Source: Leishmania martiniquensis
Lineage: Eukaryota; Euglenozoa; Kinetoplastea; Trypanosomatida; Trypanosomatidae
DNA length: 64,000 nucleotides
Reading direction: 5' to 3'
NCBI RefSeq assembly: GCF_017916325.1
Contig: NC_090144.1
Coordinates: forward strand, 296,501 to 360,500
Both the position numbers and the translations under genes were made by a program. This document shows, in pieces, positions 35,001-42,087 of the stretch; the stretch's first letter is position 1, and each line of letters starts with the position of its first letter. The notes under the pieces were generated by a model. The model was given only the letters and a program-made list of their open reading frames with translations. It was not told the DNA's origin and searched no databases.

Positions 35001-35809
35001 AAAGGGTGCTGTTGCCTGTCCCACGCCACCGCGCCCGCGGCGTCGCCCTCACCGCCTTCGATCGAGACGCGACGGAGCAGAGCCTCGCGAGCCTCGAGGA
35101 GCAACTGCTGCAGCTGTTGCACAGCCTCCTGACGCGCCTGCAGCTCCACCGTCATTCGTGCATTCTCAGCTTGCAGCCAGCTCACCTCCTTTGCATCGGC
35201 CATCTTGGGCGAGAAAGTTACAGAAGCGCCAGGATCACCCGCGTAGTGTGGCTGCGGATCGCTGCGCGCTGTAGAAGCGAGCGGCGCCGTCAGGCAGCTT
35301 TCGCTGCCGAGGTCGGCCAGCATGCCGTCGAGAGAGGTTGGCGAGGGGCAGGTGCCCAGCGCAGCGCTCTGCCGCTGCTGTGACGGGGTGTCGGGCGCAT
35401 GCGCTGTCGTCCGCACTTCTGAGAAAGACGGTGACGTGCTGATGGGAGGCATGTCGAAGTTCTGCCTCGGAAGCGCGTCGCCATCGCGGGTGGCCTCGCC
35501 GGCTTCCGTTCTCTTCATGCAGGCGAGCTGATCGTAGAAGTCGGTGTAGGCTCGAACGCGCCCCAAGTGCTCGTCGTGCTCCACGACGAGACGATACGAG
35601 TCCTCCGCGTCTGCCAAGACGCCCACGGAGCTGCCGTCGTCGTCGCTGCTGTGCACTGGAGACGGCTGCTGCGCGGTGTCAGTTGTGCTTCTTGGGTCCA
35701 GCCCCGGCGCGTTCTCGGCGGTACTCGACATCGGCTGCGACTGGTGCTCTGCCGGCTCTGTTGGTAGAGTCTCAGGACCACTGCGCGTGTGCAACTTCCA
35801 ACGCGACAT
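32057..35809 (-). CDS. Polytopic membrane protein with cytosolic N-terminal half (family not recognised)
   Basis: The protein has 1,250 residues from the ATG at 35809 (MSRWKLHTRS). The first 550 residues are soluble, Ser/Pro-rich and low in conservation signals, apart from a short coiled coil at about 207-240. From about 565 to the C-terminus there are roughly 11 hydrophobic segments: near 565-590, 608-637, 690-710, 737-777, 782-813, 845-880, 920-940, 948-968, 1030-1055, 1158-1188 and 1212-1232. They are separated by charged or Ser/Gly loops. No transporter signature, Walker motif or catalytic motif was recognised. It could be a transporter, channel or lipid-modifying membrane protein. Upstream in-frame codons lead into CA-repeat spacer, supporting this start. 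Coding status is firm; function is unknown. Confidence 0.8.
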   Translation of the reverse strand: MSRWKLHTRSGPETLPTEPAEHQSQPMSSTAENAPGLDPRSTTDTAQQPSPVHSSDDDGSSVGVLADAEDSYRLVVEHDEHLGRVRAYTDFYDQLACMKRTEAGEATRDGDALPRQNFDMPPISTSPSFSEVRTTAHAPDTPSQQRQSAALGTCPSPTSLDGMLADLGSESCLTAPLASTARSDPQPHYAGDPGASVTFSPKMADAKEVSWLQAENARMTVELQARQEAVQQLQQLLLEAREALLRRVSIEGGEGDAAGAVAWDRQQHPFSAAPSGGEAAAVLEDASSLSALHPPPSTGLPLGPKHFLCSFDVGHPSTHSRSAAFDVAEFFWALRVAPPPLLSPLHDGCGHSEDGGVLATFLRSPLEMADERPQTGGVYGATGRAVGKLTLASAEQLPSHKVSRYHPHDGWHHHQQRSHAETEEAVLARESAWVNSSYYCYNMMDEISSLRVVPSPDEDAGRISPAVRAVSGNPLTRPPLSHVSAAALSPSVPAPECSISLSSPTPHSSPAATSPWPVFEGAPGLLWSPSSPESAAMSAGSLSSPTARCYRLQYLRRLWVTSVLRHLLLFLLVALACALLFIPDVVLVTVNVFDAAERENLPALRNRLGYSSLLVLARLDACALASLLLCGVVLWISGWQQEQQTATSAIAQQEDVEKAAAVAVPAAKSAAPTTATTTKKLWHRIFSVNSVGALVHLILCAGTGLMFCGCILLREGGRNASLSLALLGETFYGAGEALLLGGLGTIVSAEVGVAAGVSVSLQILLMAWLIVNAFSSFVLPKLNLYVYIAAGMVDALVYVAGFIGALVFSVLMLCPRDLVDRAARAHAEDITPRKLWSAARYDVSLGFFLRALTVALLTAAVVLLMSCGFAVFIPTQAAVMAVTASAKSRELMGNSTGTGTGTTGSLAIYQDHWITQQRRAPVLLFTYALLAMPMCFTPRLASLISRWCPVPLLTTLLCIVWVVSTGASWAPVLDLDASPSTSGASSGVSSGSKNGGAFTVLSAVLSWCGRTSIRLATRHAPTPSTDVCGAATGVVYTVVVSSLLRSMANAGVALPVMHLNRRRMVVHEWDCKAAAAVAAAAAMRLPSEATPLLVVGARKGKRGNADTAAAEAEPTDMAAALDTASTRAPMPMASLALEGWKTPSEDLQRCPRTQLRGGPAVMTVLACMLIMVVLLVCVTVMTIAAVLLTSRDESPVYANPLLPGVTLDAHLILKSTLTCVLIAAMLVQWVEVSHRILPLRRLIALHVCAK

Positions 35810-36714
35810 CACGACTGACGGTGCCGCTGTGCTATGATGGACCTTAGGGAGAGAAGTTCGGATAGTATGCGAAGGCGGACGCTGCGGACACCACACACAC
35901 ATACACACTGACGGAGATGGAGGAGAGAGAGGGGGGGGTGAGGACGATAGACGCTCACAGTTGGGTATGTAAAGAGAAGTTACACCGCAGGAGCGAGCGA
36001 GAGAGAGGGAGCAACAGAGCCGTTTATGGGGCGGCACCGCGGTCGTGGTGATTAGGGAGGCGACCGGCGGGGGTGGCTGGCAGAGTCATATGGGTAAGGC
36101 GAGGCGCGTGTGTGTACGCCTCTCGCTTGCCTTCAACAGGTGCACACCAGGGAGAGAGACAGAGAAGACAAGAGGGGCGTTGCGCCCGACTTCCTTCTTC
36201 CCACCACGCCGACACACACCTGTGTGGAAGACGACTCCACAGGTCGCTCCAGTCACCCGAAGCAGAGAGGGCGCGAACCCATACAGGGACGATGCTGTTT
36301 GGGGTGAGGAGGCACGGAAGGGAGGGAGGGAGGGGATGTGCGGTGGACGCTCGTGAAATGCGCAGGAGAGGAGAGAGGTATGAAGGCAGCGCCAAGGAAA
36401 GCAGCGCGAGCGCTGAAGTGACTGCGTGACGGGAGGAGGGGATGTATGGATGGAGGTAAGGGGAGCACACATACACACTTGGACACACATACACCACCGC
36501 CACCGATCACAAGGACGAGTACGCAACACAACACAAGAAACATCGACGGATAGCCGTTGCAAATTTCTCCACGAACGCAGATGGAGGCGCGCCTTTTTTT
36601 TTTCGCGTGCTGATACACTCGGGCGGTGTTGCCGCTCTGCGGCGGGGTGGTGCGGGCGGATACACTCCCCCTCCTCCCCCCTCACGGACTTCCTCCGCCT
36701 CCGACCGAGACGGC
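35810..36714. other. Intergenic spacer upstream of the polytopic membrane protein gene
   Basis: No gene is supported. It includes the splice region of the membrane-protein gene, GGGA-type runs at about 36313-36336 and an A/T homopolymer run at about 36593-36602. The latter lies in the presumed 3' UTR of the tail-anchored coiled-coil ORF. Confidence 0.55.
35908..35938 (-). promoter_or_regulatory. Probable spliced-leader acceptor of the polytopic membrane protein gene
   Basis: A 20-nt pyrimidine tract opposite 35919-35938 is followed on the minus strand by an AG at 35908-35909, about 100 nt before the ATG at 35809. Confidence 0.45.
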
Positions 36715-38277
36715 TTACCTCACGCGGTATTTCTTGCACTGAGGCGTTGCCAAGGAGAGCAACAGAAGGGCACCAAGGCACAAATTCACCCAGGCCCACT
36801 GGTGCCAGCCATGGAGGAATCCGCCCGTGGCGGCTTCGTACACGTCTCGCATCACCTGCGCCGCCAAGTCGGAGCCCTTCCCATGGCGAAGGCGGCCATC
36901 ACCCTCGCAGAACATCTTAGCAATAAGCGCCTCCTCCTGCCTGGGCTCGGCGGCACGCTGCTGGTGGTGCGTCGCGAGGGCCTCACTGGCACTCTCCAAC
37001 GCCGCAGACGCGGCAAACACAAGCTCGCTAATGCCCACAAGCGCCTCTTGATGTTGCACGTTGATCCGGTTCACCAGCTCCGCTTCTGTGGCAGAGCCGC
37101 TGGCATCATAGACCATCATTTTAACGACCGCGTGCAGTTTCTCGTGTGCAGCTCGCCGTGCGCGCTCCTGTTGCGCTGCCCGCTCCTCAGCATCCACTAC
37201 GTGTTGCTGCACTGTGGCGGGCAAGCACTGAGCTCGGGCAGCCGCGTCCTTGATCGCCGCCTGTTCCCTCTTCACCCCCTCCAGTTGGGTGATGAGATCA
37301 CGCGTGAGCGCCTCTTTCTCCGCCGCCGATGGCCTCGAAAGCTGGCAACGATCCTCAGCGTCTGCGGCAATGCAGCTTTCACAGAAGTCCTCGATCCTCG
37401 TTCGTATGGCCACGACGGCTGCCAGCCGCGCTGCTCGTCGCTCCCCTGCCACCGCCGCTTCAGCCCTCTGTGACTCTAAAGCGGCTTTGCAGAAGTTCGT
37501 TGCCGCCTCGGTGGCGCCCAGCTGCGCGCTGAGCGCCTCGACAAGCGCAGCATCCGCCTTCCACGCACGCGCCTCCGCGATCGCTAACGCGTGCTGGCAC
37601 GCTTTTTCCGCGGCCATGACCCTCTCGTGCTGCTGATTCTTGTCGCGCACTGCCGCCGAAGGCTGCGCCTCCCTCAGTTCCCTCCAGTAGCTCACCCTCT
37701 CGTCTTTAAGTGCGTCCTGCGCGGCGCGTAGCTGGCTCTCACGATCGTCCAGGGCCTTCTCGACGTCTGCCTCCGCCTGCTGCGGCTGACATGTGAGCTC
37801 TGCATCCAACGAGTCGCGTGCGCGTTTCGACTGCTCGCATGAGCTCATCACTGTCGGGAGCGCCCCCGCCTCGATGGCCGATTGGACGACATCCCTTGTC
37901 ATAGCGTGGTTTGGCACCTGGCAGACCATGGCCACATCTTCCACAATGATGCGACGTAGCTCGTCCGGCGAGCCCTTCGCCACCGTCTCTTCTTTCTTCT
38001 CCGTAGAGGTCTCGGTGTGGTGCGGAGCACGCTCGGCCCCTGCTGTCGCGGGTGGTGGCGGCGGCAGCGCCCGCACGGGGCCATAAAGCGCCTTCACAGC
38101 GAGCTGCTGCTTCATTGTGGTGAGTTCGAGCAGGTCTGGCTCCAGTGCAGGTGCTCCGTGGTCGAGGGAAGCTTCTATGGGATTCTCGCTCGTGTGCACC
38201 CACCGATGACCCACGATGCACAGAATGCTGCTGCGAAGAATGTAGCTGCTGGGCAGGGTGCCTGGCTCTGGGCACAT
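36715..38277 (-). CDS. Tail-anchored coiled-coil protein, or C-terminal half of the preceding ORF
   Basis: The protein has 520 residues from the ATG at 38277. It is mainly Ala/Glu/Arg-rich helix with coiled-coil character over about residues 150-430. It ends with one hydrophobic segment (about 496-513) and a short basic tail, which is a tail-anchor layout facing the cytosol. No enzyme motif is visible. Its start lies only three nucleotides after the TGA of the upstream ORF (39927-38281) and in the same frame, with no room for a trans-splice acceptor or 5' UTR. It is therefore more likely the second half of one about 1,070-residue gene interrupted by TGA than a gene of its own. Causes could be a true nonsense mutation, a sequence error, or readthrough. 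Being coding is well supported by length and composition; independence as a gene is doubtful. Confidence 0.65.
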   Translation of the reverse strand: MCPEPGTLPSSYILRSSILCIVGHRWVHTSENPIEASLDHGAPALEPDLLELTTMKQQLAVKALYGPVRALPPPPPATAGAERAPHHTETSTEKKEETVAKGSPDELRRIIVEDVAMVCQVPNHAMTRDVVQSAIEAGALPTVMSSCEQSKRARDSLDAELTCQPQQAEADVEKALDDRESQLRAAQDALKDERVSYWRELREAQPSAAVRDKNQQHERVMAAEKACQHALAIAEARAWKADAALVEALSAQLGATEAATNFCKAALESQRAEAAVAGERRAARLAAVVAIRTRIEDFCESCIAADAEDRCQLSRPSAAEKEALTRDLITQLEGVKREQAAIKDAAARAQCLPATVQQHVVDAEERAAQQERARRAAHEKLHAVVKMMVYDASGSATEAELVNRINVQHQEALVGISELVFAASAALESASEALATHHQQRAAEPRQEEALIAKMFCEGDGRLRHGKGSDLAAQVMRDVYEAATGGFLHGWHQWAWVNLCLGALLLLSLATPQCKKYRVR

Positions 38278-38280
38278 CCA

Positions 38281-39927
38281 TCACGCACCTGGAGGACGAT
38301 CGGCGACGGCCACGCCGTCGCCATAGACTCGCTCGGTAGCGTTGTTGCTCGCCGTTGCTTCCGCCGAGTTACTCGCCACCGCTGCTGGCGCCGACGTGGG
38401 CGACTCCGCACAGGTAGAAGAGCACGCAGAAGGACGGCAGGGGCGTTGCGGACTTGCCGTCGCCTCTTTCCGCGACTCGGTCGCTGAAGCAAGGACGCCT
38501 GTGAGGGGCGACGAGCGACCCTGCGGCGGCGCATCGCCGCCTGAAGGGTCCACGCTGAGTGTGCCTACGCGATGCGTCTGCAACCGACGCGCTTGCTCGC
38601 GCATGAAGGTCTCGAGGTCCTGCTCGAGGTCTCTCAGCGCCGCGGCATCTGCCTCGATCTTTTTCCGCGCGGCGACGGGTTTGCCGCCGCTCTCGCCCTT
38701 CTCCGCCACAAACGCTGCGTGCGCACGGTGCGCCTCCGCCAGCTGCGTCTGACGCATCACCCACTCTTGGAGCGGACCGAGGGCGCGGCTGACTTTGAGC
38801 GCATCGGCGTGCGAGAAGCGTCGGTTGGATATGAAGTTCTCCTGCAGCTTCCGCACGGCAGCTGGCGTGAGCCGTGCGTGATCGTAGGAGACGATTTTGG
38901 AGATGAAGGACGGACTTCGCATAATGGCGACCATGTCGTTCCAGCTGGTCGTCGCCTCACTGAGCACGCAGAACACGGCGTCCATCACCAGCTTCACCCC
39001 CGCCGGCGGCAGCCGGTAGCCCTGAATTTCGCGCAGGTGCCGTTTGTCGATGTGCTGCACCTTCTCCTGTGCCTCGCGCAGCTGCTTCTTCGCGTCTTCG
39101 ATGGACACACGCAACGTCTTGTGCGCCTCTTGCAACTCGCGCTCGCGGTAGCGTGTCGTCTTCATCTCACTAAGGATGCACTCCACAAGCTCGCAGAGCT
39201 CGACGCGCTTCCGCTCAATTTTCTGCGCCAACTCCGAATAGTCGTCCGCCTCGTTGGTGCCGCACGCCCTGGATGGGGATGCGATGACAAGCACGCGCGT
39301 GCACGCCTTCGAAAGCGCCGCGGCGAGGCGCCTGTCCCTCTCGCCGTCGGTGACGTCGCCGTCACCCGACGTGAAGCGCTGGATTTCTTCCAGCTCCTCC
39401 TGAATTGCCTTTATCTTGGCCAACCGAGTGGCTGACGTCGTGGTGCGGCGGTGAGGCGAGGGAGAGGGGCGATGGCTGGTGCCATCGCCAGCCGCTGTCG
39501 CCGGAGCTCTCGCGGCAGCGCCTGAGGGCTTGGTGTCAACGGCGTCTCCGTGCACATCCGCCACCGATGCGAGGGAGACCCATGGCTGAATCAGCACCGC
39601 CTGGCACGCGGACGCCGGCATCCGCGCCCGGGTGACCGTTGCAGAAGTCCCTCTCACCTTATCATCCCGACAGCCGCTGCCGGCGCGGCTCGTCTTCTGC
39701 GAAGCGGACTCGACTGACTTTCGCTCGCCTTGCATCGGCGTATCGCTCTGCCCGGGAGGGGCCGTGAAGCCTCCTTCGACGGTGTCATCCGCGGAGGGGG
39801 AGGAGGGGAGCGCCAGAATGGACCCCACCCACCACGTTGTTGTCCCTGCCGCTTTGTCGAGGAGGCACTCGTAGGCGACGATGGCACCCACCATCAGCTC
39901 TGGGGAGGCGGTGGCGACTCTGTCCAT
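38281..39927 (-). CDS. Protein with dynein stalk/microtubule-binding-domain module outside a dynein heavy chain
   Basis: The protein has 548 residues from the ATG at 39927. Residues about 232-300 are coiled coil. About 293-395 resemble the tip of the dynein heavy-chain stalk: a LREIQGYRLPPAGVKLVMDA entry, then a conserved SWN and a FISKIVSYD..RLTP block. After these come a KLQENFISN..F segment and an LQEWV helix, leading into a second coiled coil (about 396-450). In dynein this module sits between two antiparallel helices and binds microtubules. Here no AAA+ ring or tail is present, so it cannot be a motor. It may be a microtubule-binding adaptor. The N-terminal 170 and C-terminal 95 residues are low-complexity. 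The ORF ends at TGA 38283-38281, after which the same frame continues into a tail-anchored coiled-coil ORF. The domain call rests on remembered motif order; the coding call is firm. Confidence 0.75.
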   Translation of the reverse strand: MDRVATASPELMVGAIVAYECLLDKAAGTTTWWVGSILALPSSPSADDTVEGGFTAPPGQSDTPMQGERKSVESASQKTSRAGSGCRDDKVRGTSATVTRARMPASACQAVLIQPWVSLASVADVHGDAVDTKPSGAAARAPATAAGDGTSHRPSPSPHRRTTTSATRLAKIKAIQEELEEIQRFTSGDGDVTDGERDRRLAAALSKACTRVLVIASPSRACGTNEADDYSELAQKIERKRVELCELVECILSEMKTTRYRERELQEAHKTLRVSIEDAKKQLREAQEKVQHIDKRHLREIQGYRLPPAGVKLVMDAVFCVLSEATTSWNDMVAIMRSPSFISKIVSYDHARLTPAAVRKLQENFISNRRFSHADALKVSRALGPLQEWVMRQTQLAEAHRAHAAFVAEKGESGGKPVAARKKIEADAAALRDLEQDLETFMREQARRLQTHRVGTLSVDPSGGDAPPQGRSSPLTGVLASATESRKEATASPQRPCRPSACSSTCAESPTSAPAAVASNSAEATASNNATERVYGDGVAVADRPPGA

Positions 39928-40963
39928 CCTGTATGCCGTTCAGCGAGCCCTCTGCGGGCGGGACGACGCATGTCGCACACGGCGCCCCCTTTACAAGCCA
40001 AATGGGGATGCGTATGTGTGTGCTTCACGTGAATGGGGGGCGGGGAGGGTCGGAGAGCGGGGTGGGTGGATGGGTGAGCGGCTGCTGTGGTCGCCGTCGT
40101 GGCCCCCCTTTCTTTCTCAAGCGTTGGTGGCACTACGGATACGTACCGTCTTGTAAAAATTGCAAGTCAATGACAGTGTGTGCGCGCATTCGCATGCTCG
40201 AGTGCACGTCCCCCGCACGGCCTGTTTGTGTAGGAGAGGGAGGAGAACAGATGCGGAAGGCACTGTGTGTGTGTGTGTACGTGGTCGGGTGTCAGAGAGG
40301 TGACTAGGGCACCGCTGTTGGCCCTGCGTCCACCACTCGCACTCTCTGTGGTGCGTTTGAAGGCACAAGACCAATGTAGCAGACGGAGGAAGAGGTGGGT
40401 TGAAGCGCAGTTGCGTATGTGTGCGCGATCATGCCCCGATTATGAGGGTGATAAATGACGGCTGCAGTGCGGGTACGGCCCTTCACGTGCAGCCCATGTG
40501 TGTGTGTGTGTGTGTCCAGGTGCTGAGGTGGTGCAACGAGGTGGTCGGCAAAGGTTGTGTGGAAAGGAGAAACAACGGAGAGTGGGGAGCATACAAAACG
40601 GGCATGCGCGTGCGCCGCTGCGCGGACAGAGCGTTGCACCGCCTCAACAACAAGCGAAAGAGGCGAGGGGAGAGCACCACCATATGACAAGGAGGGTGTC
40701 GCCCTCTTCCCCTCCCCCAAGGAGGAGAAGGGATCCACTTGGCTAGGTGACCACATCGGATGCTGTGTGGCGCCGCCCTTTCAATGATGTCAAGGGGTTT
40801 ACCTTTTTTTTCTTTATAGCTGCGGTCGCTCACTCGTCTTCTGTCGACGCGCCCCCGCCTGTGCATGCCGCCCTTTTTGTTTGCCCCGCCCCGCCCCACC
40901 CCGAGAGAGAGAGCCAGCGAGCGGGTAGTGTGGGGTGGAGCGAGGGTGAGAGCAACTTCGGCA
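39928..40963. other. Intergenic spacer: prefoldin 3' UTR and dynein-stalk gene 5' UTR
   Basis: No gene is supported. It contains a GT repeat at 40497-40515, a shorter GT repeat near 40266-40278 and pyrimidine tracts on the transcribed strand (opposite about 40032-40080 and 40717-40730). Confidence 0.55.
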
Positions 40964-41605
40964 TCACAGCCCGAGATGCCGCTCGTTCAGCCGAGCAATT
41001 GCTTCTGTCACCAGCCGGATGCGGTACTTGATGCGCAGCGCCTCCTTCGACGTGCTGAGGATCATTCGACGCGCCACCGATTCCTTTTTCCGCAGGAACG
41101 CCCGCGCCTCATCACGAGTCATGGGCAGGACGATGCCACACCCAATGCTCATGCACACCACGCTCGCGTCTGGGACAACGCCCTGCGTGTAAAAGTGGCT
41201 TCCGAGGTCCACCAAGATTTTGTTCCTCTGGCGAGGCTTGCATGCATCCGCCTGCGCACGCCGGCTCGTCGGCAGCGGCGGGGGTGCGCTCACGGCCCTG
41301 CCATCCGCAGAGAGCGGTACCGCGGCCGCTGCCTCGGCGGCTGTGGACGCCTCGATGAAGGAGTGGTAGCGGGAGAGGGCCTGCATGTCATCCATCAGCC
41401 ACCGTAGCTGGGCGCACTGCGCAACAGTCGTGTACAGCTCATCGCGCTGCGTCAGGACACTATCGAGGCTCGGCTTGAGAACAGACTCCAGGAAGCGCTC
41501 AAGGTGTAGCACCCCAGCGGCAGCCGTCGCGGCCGGCGCCGGTGGTGGTGGCGCTGCTGCTTGCTCGGACGGCGACGGGGCAGAGGGGTAGACGAGGAAG
41601 GCCAT
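40964..41605 (-). CDS. UXT-like prefoldin alpha-type subunit
   Basis: The protein has 213 residues from the ATG at 41605. Layout fits an alpha-class prefoldin: a helix at about 32-85, a beta-hairpin region around 128-162 (LVDLGSHFYTQGVVPD), and a C-terminal helix at about 165-212. The LVDLG..F....VVPD signature followed by a G.G..LPMT.DEA segment is closest to UXT, a non-canonical prefoldin of R2TP/URI-type complexes. Prefoldin-5 is the alternative. Alpha prefoldins help cytosolic folding or assembly of actin, tubulin and large complexes such as PIKKs and RNA polymerases. A 40-residue Ala/Pro-rich insertion at about 85-125 is unusual. The upstream in-frame extension of 103 residues is Arg/Pro-rich spacer and was rejected as start. 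Confidence 0.75.
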   Translation of the reverse strand: MAFLVYPSAPSPSEQAAAPPPPAPAATAAAGVLHLERFLESVLKPSLDSVLTQRDELYTTVAQCAQLRWLMDDMQALSRYHSFIEASTAAEAAAAVPLSADGRAVSAPPPLPTSRRAQADACKPRQRNKILVDLGSHFYTQGVVPDASVVCMSIGCGIVLPMTRDEARAFLRKKESVARRMILSTSKEALRIKYRIRLVTEAIARLNERHLGL

Positions 41606-42087
41606 CGCTGTGCGTGTGAGTACCCGCGTGGTGGGAAACAAAAGTGCTCCAAGACGGGAAGGGCGGCGGCGGTGGTAGTGGTGGCGAGCTCGCCAACATC
41701 CAGGAGGCTCATGGAGGCCGTGAGAAGGAGGACGAGAGCGGTGGAAAGGGGGTGTGACCAGCGAGGTCTTCGCCTCACGGCCTTGCCGATCGCCACGTGA
41801 AGAGCTCGCGCCAACGGGAACAGCTGCAGCCGTAGCCGCGGGCTCCCTCCTTGGCGTTCCCGCACGGCGCCCGTGATGAGGAACAGAAAGACTCAAGTTG
41901 CCTATGCGGCCCATTCCAACGAGCAGAGACAGAGAGCACTCTGGTGTTGGGCAGTGCCGCTGTTTGTTTCGTTGCTTCTCTTTTTTTTGTGTGTGGGAGG
42001 TTCACCGCCAACCGGCACCGGATGGCGACCGGCGAAGAGCGCACCGCACCTACGCACGCAAGAGAGAAAGAGAGACACACACACCGT
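41606..42087. other. Intergenic spacer between torsin-like gene and prefoldin gene
   Basis: A short 482-nt spacer. No gene is seen. A run of T at about 41981-41989 and modest pyrimidine tracts on the transcribed strand are the only notable elements. Confidence 0.5.

Noticed and set aside
38281..38283. Selenocysteine reading of the in-frame TGA
   Set aside because: No redox or selenoprotein context surrounds it (flanked by Ala and Trp in a low-complexity segment) and I could not identify a SECIS-like element. Mutation, error or readthrough are simpler.
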